The position numbers were made by a program, and so were the translations under genes. Source: [Clostridium] symbiosum (GTDB lineage: Bacteria > Bacillota > Clostridia > Lachnospirales > Lachnospiraceae). Taken from it: a DNA stretch of 64,000 nucleotides. Numbering within the stretch: the first letter of the stretch is position 1; each line of letters starts with the position of its first letter. The notes under the pieces were generated by a model, which was not told the origin of the DNA, searched no databases, and saw only the letters and a list, made by a program, of their open reading frames with translations. Below, piece by piece: positions 7,975 through 17,184 of the stretch. Where the stretch lies: assembly GCA_021769625.1 (NCBI GenBank), contig JAETSN010000001.1, positions 158,749-222,748 of the forward strand, read 5' to 3'.

Positions 7975-9195
7975 ATGGGGCAGTACATTAAAATAGAAAC
8001 AAAGCGTCTTTTGCATACATTGCCCGGCTTTCTGTCATCCCTCCTGAGTACGGTGCTGCTGGCATTACTGATCCTGTTTCTGGCAGGGGATTTCCTGCCG
8101 GAAGCGCTGGAGGTGAAACCGTTTCGGATCGGGCTGTGCGTGGAAGGCAGCGATATGATGTCGGACTATGTGAAAAACTATGTGCAGCAGATGGAAAGCA
8201 CGGAAGATCTGGTAGAATTTCAGGAGATGGAGAGAGAGGAAATCGAAAAAGCGCTGCAGGAGGGGGAGCTGACAGCCTGCATTCTTATCCCGGAGAGAAC
8301 GGCGCAGTCTATCATGGACGGGACCAATATTCCGATTCAGGTATTTATGGGAGCAGGAGTTGACAACGCGGAGCGTTACCTGCAAAAGAGGCTGCTAACG
8401 CTTTTGACGGAGTGCGGGGCGGTGATGATCGATGTGCCGCAGGCGGAGACACTGCTTTTATATGAAATACAGGTGGAGGATCCGCAGGAGCTTGGCATGA
8501 CTTTGGACCTGTTTCATTTCGGACTGGTGATGGACCGTGAGAACTGGTTTGAAAAGGAGATGCTAAACGCTTTCGGAAGCGCCGGCCTGAAGGAGTATTA
8601 TCTGGCGGTGGGCTTGAGTCTGGTGCTTCTTTTCTGGGGACTGGGATGCGGAAGTTTTTTCAGGGAGCAGGGGAATCTGCCGCTCTTGCTGGAGCGGCGG
8701 GGGATCCCGCTGTTTTTTCAGCAGGGAGTAAAGCAGGCGCTGTTTATCGGGTTGTATGTGGCACCGGTTTTGCTGCTGGCTGGAGCGGCAAATGTGGGCG
8801 GAGGAAGAATACCTGCATTGCTTTCCACGGCGGATATGGGAAAAATGATGGTTTTACTGCTGCTCTGCAGCGCTATGCTGGCTTTGCAGTGCAGTTTTTT
8901 CTTTCAGCTCGCACCGACCGCTGCGGGCGGCATTGTATGTAACAGCATATGGGCGCTTGCGGGATTTTTTGGGGCAGGCGGCGTATTGCCCTCGGTGTTT
9001 CTGCCAAAGACCGTGACAGGTATATGCGGCAGTCTTCCGGTGGGGATTTGTATGGAATTGCTTTTGCGAATGGTGACAGGAAAAGGAAATACGGGCGGAA
9101 AAACGACGGGAATTATTTTGTTGTGGTGCCTGCTTTTCGGCCTGGGCGGCCAGCTTGTTTTTTATCGGAAACAGTGGAGTAAAAAAAGAAAATGA
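7975..9195 (+). CDS. ABC-2 type transporter permease
   Basis: 406 aa. One N-terminal membrane span (about residues 15-36), a soluble outside domain of about 165 residues (beginning EALEVKPFRIGLCVEG), then a C-terminal bundle of about five spans starting near LAVGLSLVLLFWGLGCG. This is the ABC-2/MmpL-like exporter permease plan. The ATG follows GGAGAGGAGAGT. It overlaps the next permease by 4 bases, which suggests translational coupling and a heterodimeric channel with the 9192 product. Substrate unknown. Confidence 0.8.
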   Translation: MGQYIKIETKRLLHTLPGFLSSLLSTVLLALLILFLAGDFLPEALEVKPFRIGLCVEGSDMMSDYVKNYVQQMESTEDLVEFQEMEREEIEKALQEGELTACILIPERTAQSIMDGTNIPIQVFMGAGVDNAERYLQKRLLTLLTECGAVMIDVPQAETLLLYEIQVEDPQELGMTLDLFHFGLVMDRENWFEKEMLNAFGSAGLKEYYLAVGLSLVLLFWGLGCGSFFREQGNLPLLLERRGIPLFFQQGVKQALFIGLYVAPVLLLAGAANVGGGRIPALLSTADMGKMMVLLLLCSAMLALQCSFFFQLAPTAAGGIVCNSIWALAGFFGAGGVLPSVFLPKTVTGICGSLPVGICMELLLRMVTGKGNTGGKTTGIILLWCLLFGLGGQLVFYRKQWSKKRK

Positions 9196-10559
9196 AAAGA
9201 GCGGGTATCTGTCTTCGGATGATGGTAAAACGGATGGGGAAGCATCCTGTATACTGGGTTCTGCTGCTGTTGTTTCCGACAGCTCTTTTTGTGGTCCCGC
9301 GGTTGAATAAAGCAGCGGACGAAGAACAGATACTGGTTGGGTATGTGATGGAGGAGGCATCAGAGGGCAAGGAAGTAGAAATGCTGTCTAATGGGCCGGC
9401 TGGAAGCAGTGCAGAGGGGAGAATGTTGCCTGATGGGTCGGGTGAAAGCAGCGCAGAGGGAAAAATGCTGCCCGAACAGGCGGAGACGGAGGGCATACGA
9501 CAGAAAGGAGCGGAAATCGGAAAGCTGGCATACAGTATACAATTGCTTGACGGAATAGAATACAAACTGCAGGAGGAAACGGAACAGATAGGCGAATCCT
9601 CAGAGAGATCAGAGAAGGGAGAAGGAAATACGTCGGATAGGATTGGCAGCAGCCGACTGTTTCAATATATAAAATATACAGAAATTGACAAGATGAAGGA
9701 AGATGTCATGACCGGGGAATTATCCTGCGGCATTGCTTTCGACAAGGACTTTGCAAAAAGGCTGGCGGAGCAGGATTACAGGCACTGTATCAAATTATAT
9801 CTGCCGGAGGGCATGAACGTGGGCGGCATGGTGCAGGAGGATGTCTTCGCGCGGGTCTATCAGGCGTATTCTGCCGTATGGTACGCGGAACTTTTAGAAC
9901 AGCAGGGGTATCAGATAACGCCTGAGGAAGTGCTTCAGAAATTCTCTGAATATCAGAAAGAAGGCAAAGTCTTTGCAGTAGAATATGAAGAATATGGGAG
10001 GGCGGATGAAGAAGTTCAGAATGCGGCGGGAAGCGGGAAGGATATTTCAGCTGTGTTGTCTGTCAGAAGCGTCCTCGCTTTTCTGACATTCCTGTCAGCT
10101 TCTTTGGGGGCGTTAGATGGGAGCAGGGACAGAAAAAGGGGAGCCGGAAAAGGCATCTGCTGCAAAAAAACTCTTGCGGCAGCAGCAGCCGGTGCGCCTG
10201 TTTTGCCGTCGACGCTGTTTCTGGCAGCAGGTATGATATATACGGATATCAAAACGATCGGCATGTTATACGCAGGTAGAGCGGCCGGGCCGGCAGATGA
10301 TATGTTAGGCGGACTTATGCAAAAGACCATCCTGCCGGAACTTTGCAGCGCTTTTGTATACGGATCGATCCTGTGGCTGCTTGCGATGTGCTTTGGCAGG
10401 ATCGTTCCGGAAAAGCTGTTGGAAGGGATCATGCCGTGCTTTCTGCTGATCACAGTATTGTGCTGTCCGGTGTTCTTTGATCTGGGAGAGACCATACCTG
10501 TTATCGACGGCCTGTCGAAACTCTTTCCGGTCACATGGTATCTGGAGTTCTGGGGATAA
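9192..10559 (+). CDS. ABC-2 type transporter permease, second subunit
   Basis: 455 aa, same plan as its neighbour: a basic start (MKRAGICLRMMVKRMGKH), a span at about 19-37, an outside domain of about 250 residues, then C-terminal spans from about residue 290. The outside domain begins with an unusual hydrophilic insert at about residues 55-150, including an imperfect 14-residue repeat (SSAEGRMLPDG / SSAEGKMLPEQ). It ends abruptly at FWG next to a bidirectional terminator. Whether the C-terminus is shortened relative to relatives needs alignment. Confidence 0.75.
   Translation: MKRAGICLRMMVKRMGKHPVYWVLLLLFPTALFVVPRLNKAADEEQILVGYVMEEASEGKEVEMLSNGPAGSSAEGRMLPDGSGESSAEGKMLPEQAETEGIRQKGAEIGKLAYSIQLLDGIEYKLQEETEQIGESSERSEKGEGNTSDRIGSSRLFQYIKYTEIDKMKEDVMTGELSCGIAFDKDFAKRLAEQDYRHCIKLYLPEGMNVGGMVQEDVFARVYQAYSAVWYAELLEQQGYQITPEEVLQKFSEYQKEGKVFAVEYEEYGRADEEVQNAAGSGKDISAVLSVRSVLAFLTFLSASLGALDGSRDRKRGAGKGICCKKTLAAAAAGAPVLPSTLFLAAGMIYTDIKTIGMLYAGRAAGPADDMLGGLMQKTILPELCSAFVYGSILWLLAMCFGRIVPEKLLEGIMPCFLLITVLCCPVFFDLGETIPVIDGLSKLFPVTWYLEFWG
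9405..9479 (+). repeat. 42-bp in-frame tandem repeat in the permease gene
   Basis: Unit 9405-9446 and partial unit 9447-9479 encode SSAEG[RK]MLP[DE] twice. They sit in the predicted outside loop and keep the reading frame. Confidence 0.65.
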
Positions 10560-10563
10560 AATA

Positions 10564-10588
10564 CCCGCCGGCATTGCCGGCGGGGTAA
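10564..10588. terminator. Bidirectional terminator between convergent operons
   Basis: CCCGCCGGC / GCCGGCGGGG flanks an ATT loop, with A-rich sequence on the left and AAAAAG on the right. It can therefore stop the permease operon (+) and buk (-). Confidence 0.75.
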
Positions 10589-10602
10589 AAAGTAAAAGCT
10601 TC

Positions 10603-11673
10603 TTATTTATATTCCAGTGCTTTCTCGGTGCCGTTCACGACTCTCAAGCCGCCCTGTACCAGAGCGAGCAATTCGTCTTCACCCGGATAAACCGTGACGG
10701 GAGCGAGGAAACCGCAGTGTTCTTTCAGGCCGGCGACCACCTCCTTGTCGTAAGCGATACCGCCGGTGATGATGATCTGATCGATCTTGCCGGAGAGCAC
10801 GCATGCCATGGAGCCGATATCTTTGGAAACCTGGAAGATGAAAGCCCTTCTGAACAGGTCAGCCTCTTTATTACCGTCCGCTACCATCTTTTCCACTTCA
10901 CGCATATCGTTTGTGCCGAGCAGAGCGTTGAATCCGCCTGCGCCGACGATCTTCTTGTAGACTTCTTTTTCGGTATACTTGCCGGAGAAGCACATTTTGA
11001 TCAGAGAGCCGGAAGGCACGCCGCCTGCACGTTCCGGGGAGAACGCGCCGTCACCGTCCAGCGCATTGAACACATCCACAACCTTGCCCTGCATATGCGC
11101 GCCGACAGAAACGCCGCCGCCCATGTGTACAACGATCAGGTTTAATGTGTTGTAATCTTTGCCCGCTTCCGCGGCATAACGTTTCGCAACCGCCTTCTGG
11201 TTCAGCGCATGGAAGATACTGATCCTGGGCAGCTCGGGAACGCCGGAAACCCTCGCTTCGTCACAGAGTTCGTCCACAACGGTGGGGTCTACGATATAGC
11301 TGGGTTTGCCGATGGAATCCGCGATCTCCTTCGCGAGGATGCCGCCTAAGTTGGAAGCGTGCTGGCCGGAGACACCGATCTCCAGATCGCGGATCAATGC
11401 GTCATTGACAGCATAAGTACCGCTGGGGATAGGCTTTAACATACCGCCTCTGCCCACGACGACATCCAGTGTTTTCACATCGAAATCTTTGGATTTCAGG
11501 AAATCCAGAATAATGTCGCGGCGGAAATCCTTCTGATCGGTGATGGAATCGTAACGTGCGATCTCCTCTGTGGAGTGACGGAGCGTCTCGTCAAATAATA
11601 AGGTTTCATCCTCAAAAATACCGATTTTGGTGGAGGTGGAACCGGGGTTGATCACTAAGCTTTTCACAGACAT
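10603..11673 (-). CDS. buk: Butyrate kinase
   Basis: Converts butyryl phosphate and ADP to butyrate and ATP, the last energy-yielding step. 356 aa from ATG at 11673 ([20 protein letters not shown]), chosen over a longer frame because AAAAGGAG sits just upstream. ASKHA-kinase phosphate motifs are visible: NPGSTSTKI at the start, [13 protein letters not shown] in the middle, and [14 protein letters not shown] near the C-terminus; [16 protein letters not shown] is typical for the subfamily. It lies 13 bases downstream of ptb on the same strand. Together with bcd-etf in this window it gives the complete C4 end of the pathway, by the kinase route and not the CoA-transferase route. Confidence 0.96.
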   Translation of the reverse strand: MSVKSLVINPGSTSTKIGIFEDETLLFDETLRHSTEEIARYDSITDQKDFRRDIILDFLKSKDFDVKTLDVVVGRGGMLKPIPSGTYAVNDALIRDLEIGVSGQHASNLGGILAKEIADSIGKPSYIVDPTVVDELCDEARVSGVPELPRISIFHALNQKAVAKRYAAEAGKDYNTLNLIVVHMGGGVSVGAHMQGKVVDVFNALDGDGAFSPERAGGVPSGSLIKMCFSGKYTEKEVYKKIVGAGGFNALLGTNDMREVEKMVADGNKEADLFRRAFIFQVSKDIGSMACVLSGKIDQIIITGGIAYDKEVVAGLKEHCGFLAPVTVYPGEDELLALVQGGLRVVNGTEKALEYK

Positions 11674-11686
11674 AATTGTTCTCCTT

Positions 11687-12601
11687 TTATTTTTTAAGTG
11701 TTTCTGCAGCCAGGGCCGCAAGAGCAATGGAATTTACTTTGACTTCACAGGTATCGGAACGGGAAGTCAGGATAACAGGTGCTTTTGTACCTGTCAGGAT
11801 ATTGCCGTTTTTGCAGTCGATCATATGTACGATCGTTTTATAGACAAGGTTTCCGGCATGGATGTCGGGGAATAACAGGATATCCGCATCTCCGGCAACT
11901 TTTCTGCCAAGCGCCCCTTTTTCTTCCGCGGCTTCCTTATATAAAGCGATATCCAGAGACAGGGGACCGTCCACGATGCAGCCTGTGATCTTTCCTTCTT
12001 CGTTCATCTTTGTCAGTTCCGCAGCTTCCACCGTAACAGGCATCTTCGGATTGACCACTTCCACAGCGGCAAGGGGTGCTACTTTCGGCATCTCCACGCC
12101 GCAGGCATTGGCGATTTCCACGGTATAGTTGATGATGTTTACCTTATCCTCCAATGTGGGATACGGCATGAAGGCAACGTCCGTTAAGAACAGAAGACGG
12201 TCGATGCCCGGAATCTCAAATACACAGACATGGGACAGCGGTTTCCCGGTGCGCAGCCCTACTTCCTTATCCAGAACGCTCTTTAAGAAAGTCTTTGTGT
12301 CCAGGAGGCCCTTCATATACATATCGGCTTTGCCGTCATGTACAAGCTGTACGGCTTTCAGGGAAGCGGCTACCGTATCGGTCTCATTGATCACGGTATA
12401 CTCGTTCATATCCATACCGAGTTCTGCGGCGATCTCACGGATCTTCGCTTCATCGCCCACTAAAATAGCGTCGGCGATGCCCCGTTCTTTTGCGGCCTTT
12501 ACGGCTTCCAGCACAGCCTTATCCTGAGCGACCGCCACAGAAAGAGTTTTCTTTTTGCAGGCGGAAACCCGGGAGAGTAAATCGGAAAAATTCTTGCTCA
12601 T
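11687..12601 (-). CDS. ptb: Phosphate butyryltransferase
   Basis: Transfers butyryl from CoA to phosphate, making the substrate of butyrate kinase. 304 aa, normal length. Conserved stretches include ADAILVGDE near residue 45, [61 protein letters not shown], and [16 protein letters not shown] with [13 protein letters not shown] near the end. ATG is preceded by CAAAGGAGCG. First gene of the ptb-buk operon, with its own minus-strand promoter. Confidence 0.96.
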   Translation of the reverse strand: MSKNFSDLLSRVSACKKKTLSVAVAQDKAVLEAVKAAKERGIADAILVGDEAKIREIAAELGMDMNEYTVINETDTVAASLKAVQLVHDGKADMYMKGLLDTKTFLKSVLDKEVGLRTGKPLSHVCVFEIPGIDRLLFLTDVAFMPYPTLEDKVNIINYTVEIANACGVEMPKVAPLAAVEVVNPKMPVTVEAAELTKMNEEGKITGCIVDGPLSLDIALYKEAAEEKGALGRKVAGDADILLFPDIHAGNLVYKTIVHMIDCKNGNILTGTKAPVILTSRSDTCEVKVNSIALAALAAETLKK

Positions 12602-12672
12602 TTTCTTCGCTCCTTTGTTTTCATTTTTTCGTATATGGATTTATGTTTATAAGACATAAATTTTCTGATAAA

Positions 12673-12701
12673 ATAGTATCACTTGGACGGGGAAAAATCA
12701 A
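12673..12701 (-). promoter_or_regulatory. Sigma-A type promoter of ptb-buk
   Basis: On the minus strand, TTGATT (12701-12696) and TACTAT (12678-12673) are separated by exactly 17 bases. It lies about 75 bases upstream of the ptb start. Confidence 0.6.
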
Positions 12702-12732
12702 GGTATTCGGGGATTCTGATATAAAAAACAGA

Positions 12733-12761
12733 TTAACAAACCGGCCGATCAATGGTAGAAT
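12733..12761 (+). promoter_or_regulatory. Sigma-A type promoter of the hemerythrin gene
   Basis: TTAACA (12733-12738), 17-bp spacer, TAGAAT (12756-12761), about 70 bases before the hemerythrin ATG. It is divergent from the ptb promoter. Confidence 0.6.
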
Positions 12762-12832
12762 AGAGAAGAAACAGGGACAGTGAAATTTGTCGGTCCGCAA
12801 ACAATACACTATATATAAGGAAGGAAAATATT

Positions 12833-13255
12833 ATGATCATCGAATTCAACGATAATCTACTGACGGGCAACAGCACCATTGATACACAGCACAAAGAACT
12901 GATCGGCCGTATAGCGGCGTTTGTCAGCTCCTGCGAGGAGGGGGACGGCAAGATGAAAGCCATCAGGATGCTGGACTATCTTGCGGAATACACGGAATTC
13001 CATTTTTCCGAGGAAGAAAAACTCCAGCAGGAAGTGTCCTACCCCGGCTACAAAGAGCACAGGGAAAAGCATGAAGAGTTCAAAAAAACCGTGGAAACGC
13101 TTCATGAATTTTTGGAAGAATCCGAAGGTCCCACAGCCGCCTTTGTAGAGCAGGTAAAAAAACAGGTAGTGGACTGGCTCTTCAAACACATAGAGGGCTT
13201 CGACCGCTCCGTGGCGGAGTACATAAATTATGTAAACAACCCGAACCGGTTGTAA
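12833..13255 (+). CDS. Bacteriohemerythrin
   Basis: 140-aa non-haem di-iron four-helix bundle that binds O2; in anaerobes it is thought to scavenge or sense oxygen. The ligand pattern is visible: His in DTQHKELI, H in YTEFHFSEEEKLQ with the following Glu, HxxxH in GYKEHREKHEEF, and HxxxxD in FKHIEGFD. AAGGAAGGAAAATATT gives the SD. It is monocistronic, divergent from ptb-buk, and followed by a structured repeat element. It may protect oxygen-sensitive enzymes (inference). Confidence 0.92.
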   Translation: MIIEFNDNLLTGNSTIDTQHKELIGRIAAFVSSCEEGDGKMKAIRMLDYLAEYTEFHFSEEEKLQQEVSYPGYKEHREKHEEFKKTVETLHEFLEESEGPTAAFVEQVKKQVVDWLFKHIEGFDRSVAEYINYVNNPNRL

Positions 13256-13299
13256 AAAATGTAACAGTTTAGCATTCCATATCAGTTAATGCCACTAAA

Positions 13300-13443
13300 C
13301 AGCCGGGAGGAAAATCAAATCCTCAAGGAGCCCCTGCAGCAACGTCGGCACTTAGCGAGGTACCTCACGAGCTTAGTGTCCGCTACGTTGCAGCCCGGAG
13401 CGAGAGCGTGGCGACGGAGGATTTGATTTTCCTTCCGGCGTCC
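13300..13443 (-). repeat. Structured dispersed element, copy A
   Basis: 144 bp, minus orientation. Ends read GGACGCC and GGCTG. The outer stem pairs GCCGGGAGGAAAATC at 13302-13316 (and onward to 13323) with the block ending at 13439. A second stem is GCAACGT / ACGTTGC (13339-13345 with 13385-13391). A third, at about 13349-13380, holds the shared GCTCGTGAGG core. No ORF. Related copies are at 26165, 54763 and 63596. Confidence 0.85.
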
Positions 13444-13478
13444 TCTGTTAAAAAACTAAAATTTTTTCAAAAAAGCCC

Positions 13479-13507
13479 TTGCATTCTTAAACTTTCTATA
13501 GTACAAT
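13479..13507 (+). promoter_or_regulatory. Sigma-A promoter of the S10 operon
   Basis: TTGCAT at 13479-13484, 17-base spacer, TACAAT at 13502-13507. It lies about 315 bases before rpsJ, leaving a long leader. An identical -35/-10 pair with the same spacing precedes rpmJ at 26979-27007. Confidence 0.8.
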
Positions 13508-13513
13508 AGCTTT

Positions 13514-13823
13514 TGCTGTGGCATGATAGCGATGAAGCGTGAGGTTGCTGTCAGCAGGCAACTACTGGCAGGTTTTCCGTGGAGCGAATGTCAAAACCGG
13601 AAGATCAGAGGTCTCCGGTAAGGAAACTGACGACAAGTCACTGTACAAACGTAGAATATTCTGCAAGGGCTTATGGAAAAGTCAGGCAGAAACGTGTGTA
13701 ACCAGATACTTCATAGAAAGTTGTGAAAAGGTCTGGCGGAGTCCGGAGACGGACACACACGGGAGAGTGTACAGTCACCGCTTGTCGTACTATTAAAAGT
13801 GCGAAAAGGAGGCGACTTTTTTT
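13514..13823 (+). promoter_or_regulatory. Structured S10-operon mRNA leader
   Basis: About 310 bases between the promoter and rpsJ. A long-range helix is visible: ACGACAAG (13630-13637) with CTTGTCGT (13781-13788), and ACTGTACA (13640-13647) with TGTACAGT (13768-13775), enclosing about 120 bases. Near the start codon AAAAGT (13795-13800) can pair with ACTTTT (13815-13820), placing the SD AAAGGAGG in a loop before a U-run. S10 leaders are known L4-feedback sites in some bacteria; that role is inferred here. An 85-codon frame at 13539-13796 has no SD or recognisable product, and I do not call it. Confidence 0.65.
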
Positions 13824-14141
13824 ATGGCAAGTCAGGTAATGAGAATTACATTAAAAGCTTATGACCATCAGCTGGTTGATGCGTCTGCCAAAAAAATCAT
13901 CGAAACAGTCAAAAAAAATGGTTCTCAGGTGAGCGGACCGGTTCCCCTTCCCACCAAGAAGGAAGTTGTTACTATCTTAAGGGCAGTTCACAAGTACAAA
14001 GATTCCAGAGAACAGTTTGAGCAGAGGACTCACAAGAGACTGATCGACATCATTGCACCGACACCCAAGACGATCGATGCGCTGCAGAGATTGGAAATGC
14101 CGGCGGGTGTGTACATTGATATCAAAATGAAACAAAAATAA
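13824..14141 (+). CDS. rpsJ: 30S ribosomal protein S10
   Basis: 105-aa S10/NusE, part of the 30S head and also the NusB partner in antitermination. Signature [22 protein letters not shown] at the N-terminus, then [10 protein letters not shown] and [15 protein letters not shown]. First gene of the S10 operon; its SD AAAGGAGG is unusually far into a U-rich leader hairpin. Confidence 0.97.
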   Translation: MASQVMRITLKAYDHQLVDASAKKIIETVKKNGSQVSGPVPLPTKKEVVTILRAVHKYKDSREQFEQRTHKRLIDIIAPTPKTIDALQRLEMPAGVYIDIKMKQK

Positions 14142-14200
14142 CCTTCTACTTATAAGAACACACAGATGTGTGGTCCGATGTAGAAACAAAGGAGGGTAAA

Positions 14201-14884
14201 ATGAAAAAAGCGATTTTAGCTACAAAAGTCGGAATGACTCAAATCTTCCAGGAAGACGGTACACTGATCCCGGTGACTGTTCTTCAGGCAGGCCCCTGCG
14301 TAGTAACCCAGATCAAGACGGAAGAAAATGACGGTTACAAGGCAGTGCAGGTAGGCTTCGTTGACAAAAAGGAAAGAATCGTCAACAAAGATAAGGGCGG
14401 CAAGAAAGAAGTTGCCCACCGCCACGGCGCGAACAAGGCCGAAATGGGACACTTCAAAAAGGCGAATGTTCCCGCAAAGAGATATGTCAGAGAGTTCCGC
14501 TTTGAGAATGCGGAAGAGTATGAGCTCGGCAAGGAGATCAGGGCTGATATCTTTGAAGCGGGCGAGAGGGTAGATGCTTCCGGTATTTCCAAAGGTAAAG
14601 GATTCCAGGGCGCGATCAAGAGACTCGGCCAGCACAGAGGCCCTATGAAGCACGGTTCCAAGTTCCACCGTCATCAGGGAAGTAACGGCGCCTGCTCATC
14701 CCCCAGCAGAGTATTCAAGGGAAAGGGCATGCCGGGACATATGGGCTGCGTAAAAGTGACGGTTCAGAATCTGGAAGTGGTAAGAGTTGATGCAGAGAAA
14801 AATCTGCTGTTAATAAAAGGCTCCGTTCCGGGACCGAAGAAAGCACTGGTCACGATCAAAGAGACGACCAGGGCGGAAGCATAA
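14201..14884 (+). CDS. rplC: 50S ribosomal protein L3
   Basis: 227 aa from ATG 14201 ([16 protein letters not shown]), directly after GGAGGGTAAA; an upstream in-frame ATG at 14168 has no SD. L3 binds near the start of 23S assembly and the peptidyl transferase centre. The conserved loop [21 protein letters not shown] and GKGMPGHMG are present. Confidence 0.97.
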   Translation: MKKAILATKVGMTQIFQEDGTLIPVTVLQAGPCVVTQIKTEENDGYKAVQVGFVDKKERIVNKDKGGKKEVAHRHGANKAEMGHFKKANVPAKRYVREFRFENAEEYELGKEIRADIFEAGERVDASGISKGKGFQGAIKRLGQHRGPMKHGSKFHRHQGSNGACSSPSRVFKGKGMPGHMGCVKVTVQNLEVVRVDAEKNLLLIKGSVPGPKKALVTIKETTRAEA

Positions 14885-14908
14885 TAGGGACGAAAGGAGG
14901 ACAATGAG

Positions 14909-15532
14909 ATGGCTAACGTATCTGTTTATAATATGGAAGGCAAGGAAGTTGGTACTGTAGAGCTGAATGACGCAGTGTTCGGCGTGGAAGTAAACGAACA
15001 TCTGGTTCATATGGCAGTATTGCAGCAGCTTGCAAATAACCGTCAGGGAACCCAGAAGGCAAAAACCCGCGGCGAAGTATCCGGCGGCGGCAGAAAGCCC
15101 TGGAGACAGAAAGGAACCGGTCATGCAAGACAGGGATCCACAAGATCGCCTCAGTGGAAAGGCGGCGGTGTTGTATTTGCTCCCGTGCCGAGAGACTATT
15201 CCTTTAAGATGAATAAGAAAGAGAAGAGAGCGGCTTTGAAATCGGTATTATCCGACAAGGCGGCGACGAGCAAACTCATCGTTTTGGATGAACTGAAGTT
15301 TGACGAGATCAGGACAAAGAAGTTCAAGGCAGTGCTGGATAACCTGAAAGTGGAAGACAAAGCACTGGTTGTACTGGGAGAAAAGGATGACGTGGTGATC
15401 AAATCCGCAAACAACCTTCCCTTCGTACAGACCGCCCTGCCCGGGACGATCAATGTCTACGACATCCTGAAAGCAGGCACACTGATCCTGACAAAAGATG
15501 CTGTGGCAAAAATTGAGGAGGTGTACGCATAA
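14909..15532 (+). CDS. rplD: 50S ribosomal protein L4
   Basis: 207-aa L4. In several bacteria it also represses its own operon through the S10 leader, so it is the candidate regulator of the leader at 13514-13823. The extended-loop sequence [20 protein letters not shown] and [14 protein letters not shown] are clear. GAAAGGAGG SD; its stop overlaps the rplW start by one base. Confidence 0.97.
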   Translation: MANVSVYNMEGKEVGTVELNDAVFGVEVNEHLVHMAVLQQLANNRQGTQKAKTRGEVSGGGRKPWRQKGTGHARQGSTRSPQWKGGGVVFAPVPRDYSFKMNKKEKRAALKSVLSDKAATSKLIVLDELKFDEIRTKKFKAVLDNLKVEDKALVVLGEKDDVVIKSANNLPFVQTALPGTINVYDILKAGTLILTKDAVAKIEEVYA

Positions 15533-15831
15533 TGGCTGACCTGAAATATTATGATATCATCCTGAAACCGGTCATCACTGAAAAGAGCATGTCCGGCATG
15601 GCGGATAAAAGGTATACATTCCTGGTGCATCCCGATGCGACAAAGACGCAGGTGAAGGAAGCAGTGGAAAAGATGTTCGAAGGAACCAAGGTTGAGCGTG
15701 TCAACACGATGAACCTTGACGGCAAGAAGAAAAGAAGAGGCATGACCGTGGGCAGAACGGCAAAGACAAAGAAAGCCATCGTCCAGCTCACGGCGGACAG
15801 CAAGGAGATCGAGATCTTTACAGGCCTCTAA
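15532..15831 (+). CDS. rplW: 50S ribosomal protein L23
   Basis: 99-aa L23, at the exit tunnel and the docking site for trigger factor and [12 protein letters not shown] at the start and [14 protein letters not shown] are typical. Start overlaps the rplD stop (TAATG), so it is translationally coupled. Confidence 0.97.
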   Translation: MADLKYYDIILKPVITEKSMSGMADKRYTFLVHPDATKTQVKEAVEKMFEGTKVERVNTMNLDGKKKRRGMTVGRTAKTKKAIVQLTADSKEIEIFTGL

Positions 15832-15930
15832 AATGAAAGGCGGCGCCCTCTGGTTATGCGATAGAGCCGGCCGGTCCGGTGAAGCGCCGAAAAATCTATT
15901 GCGACATAAAAAGAAAAGGAGAAAAGAGAC

Positions 15931-16773
15931 ATGGGAATTAAAACCTATAACCCATATACACCTTCCAGAAGAAATATGACTGGTTCTGATTTCTCTGAGA
16001 TCACAAAAAAGACACCTGAGAAGTCTCTGCTTGCAAGCAAGAAGAAACATGCGGGACGCAACAATCAGGGCAAGATCACCGTTCGTCATCACGGCGGCGG
16101 CAACAGACAGAAATACAGGATCATTGATTTTAAGAGAAATAAAGACGGCATTCCGGCAACTGTTATCGGCATCGAATATGATCCGAACAGAACGGCAAAC
16201 ATTGCGCTGATCTGCTATGCGGACGGACAGAAAACTTATATCATCGCTCCCGAAGGATTGAAGGACGGCATGAAAGTGATGAACGGTCCCGATGCGGAAG
16301 TGAGAGTCGGCAACTGCCTGCCCCTTTCTGCGATCCCTGTCGGCACACAGGTGCACAACATCGAGCTGCATCCGGGCAAGGGCGGCCAGATGGTCCGCAG
16401 CGCCGGCAACAGCGCACAGCTTATGGCGAAAGAAGGCAAGTATGCGACACTGCGTCTTCCTTCCGGTGAAATGAGAATGGTTCTCAGCGTTTGCCGCGCT
16501 ACGATCGGCGTAGTGGGAAATGTTGACCACAACCTCATCAATATTGGTAAAGCAGGACGGAAACGTCACATGGGCATCCGCCCGACAGTCCGCGGTTCCG
16601 TTATGAACCCGAACGACCATCCGCACGGCGGTGGTGAAGGACGTGCACCGATCGGACGTCCCGGCCCGAGCACACCCTGGGGTAAACCTGCACTCGGCTT
16701 AAAGACCCGTAAGAAGAAAAAAGCTTCTAACAAGATGATTGTAAGAAGAAGAGACGGCAGAGCTATTAAGTAA
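15931..16773 (+). CDS. rplB: 50S ribosomal protein L2
   Basis: 280-aa L2, needed for subunit association and peptidyl transfer. It has [12 protein letters not shown] early, the RNA-binding region [18 protein letters not shown], and the C-terminal [20 protein letters not shown] ... [18 protein letters not shown], which contains the conserved His of the peptidyl transferase region. The 99-bp gap before it holds a GC-rich short hairpin and no gene. Confidence 0.97.
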   Translation: MGIKTYNPYTPSRRNMTGSDFSEITKKTPEKSLLASKKKHAGRNNQGKITVRHHGGGNRQKYRIIDFKRNKDGIPATVIGIEYDPNRTANIALICYADGQKTYIIAPEGLKDGMKVMNGPDAEVRVGNCLPLSAIPVGTQVHNIELHPGKGGQMVRSAGNSAQLMAKEGKYATLRLPSGEMRMVLSVCRATIGVVGNVDHNLINIGKAGRKRHMGIRPTVRGSVMNPNDHPHGGGEGRAPIGRPGPSTPWGKPALGLKTRKKKKASNKMIVRRRDGRAIK

Positions 16774-16774
16774 A

Positions 16775-16825
16775 GAGTGAAAGAAAAATCTTTCACTCGC
16801 GAGTTTGTGCGATGGTCGCACAAAC
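16775..16825 (+). other. Two adjacent perfect hairpins between rplB and rpsS
   Basis: GAGTGAAAG / CTTTCACTC (16775-16783 with 16790-16798), then GTTTGTGCGA / TCGCACAAAC (16803-16812 with 16816-16825, TGG loop). Neither has a U-tract. Both come just before the rpsS SD. Confidence 0.7.
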
Positions 16826-16851
16826 ATCAAGAATATTGAGGAGGAAGAATC

Positions 16852-17133
16852 ATGTCGAGATCACTGAAAAAAGGACCATTTGCAGATGAAAGCTTACTGA
16901 AAAAAGTAGATGCTTTAAATGCATCCGGTCAGAAACAGGTTATTAAGACCTGGTCCCGTCGTTCCACGATCTTTCCGTCTTTCGTAGGACATACGTTTGC
17001 GGTTCACGACGGAAGAAAACATGTACCTGTATATGTTACGGAGGATATGGTTGGACATAAATTAGGCGAATTCGTTGCAACCAGAACCTACAGGGGACAT
17101 GCAAAAGAAGACAAAAAATCCAAAGTGAGATGA
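16852..17133 (+). CDS. rpsS: 30S ribosomal protein S19
   Basis: 93-aa S19 of the 30S head. [18 protein letters not shown] at the start and [18 protein letters not shown] near the end identify it. SD TGAGGAGGAAGAATC. It is preceded by two perfect hairpins. Confidence 0.97.
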   Translation: MSRSLKKGPFADESLLKKVDALNASGQKQVIKTWSRRSTIFPSFVGHTFAVHDGRKHVPVYVTEDMVGHKLGEFVATRTYRGHAKEDKKSKVR

Positions 17134-17142
17134 GAAAGGTTA

Positions 17143-17167
17143 ATATGAAAATCTTTGATTTTCATAT
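17143..17167 (+). other. Perfect hairpin between rpsS and rplV
   Basis: ATATGAAAATC and GATTTTCATAT form an 11-bp perfect stem with a TTT loop. The rplV SD AAAGGAGG follows at once. No U-tract. Confidence 0.7.
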
Positions 17168-17184
17168 GAAAGGAGGTTTGAACT

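Noticed and set aside
13300..13443. Element family as plain rho-independent terminators
   Set aside because: They are 143-196 bp, have conserved unpaired core and end sequences, lie in both orientations to neighbours, and lack a consistent U-tract.
13539..13796. 85-codon frame in the S10 leader as a leader peptide
   Set aside because: No SD, odd composition, and it overlaps the long-range helix; better explained as structured RNA.
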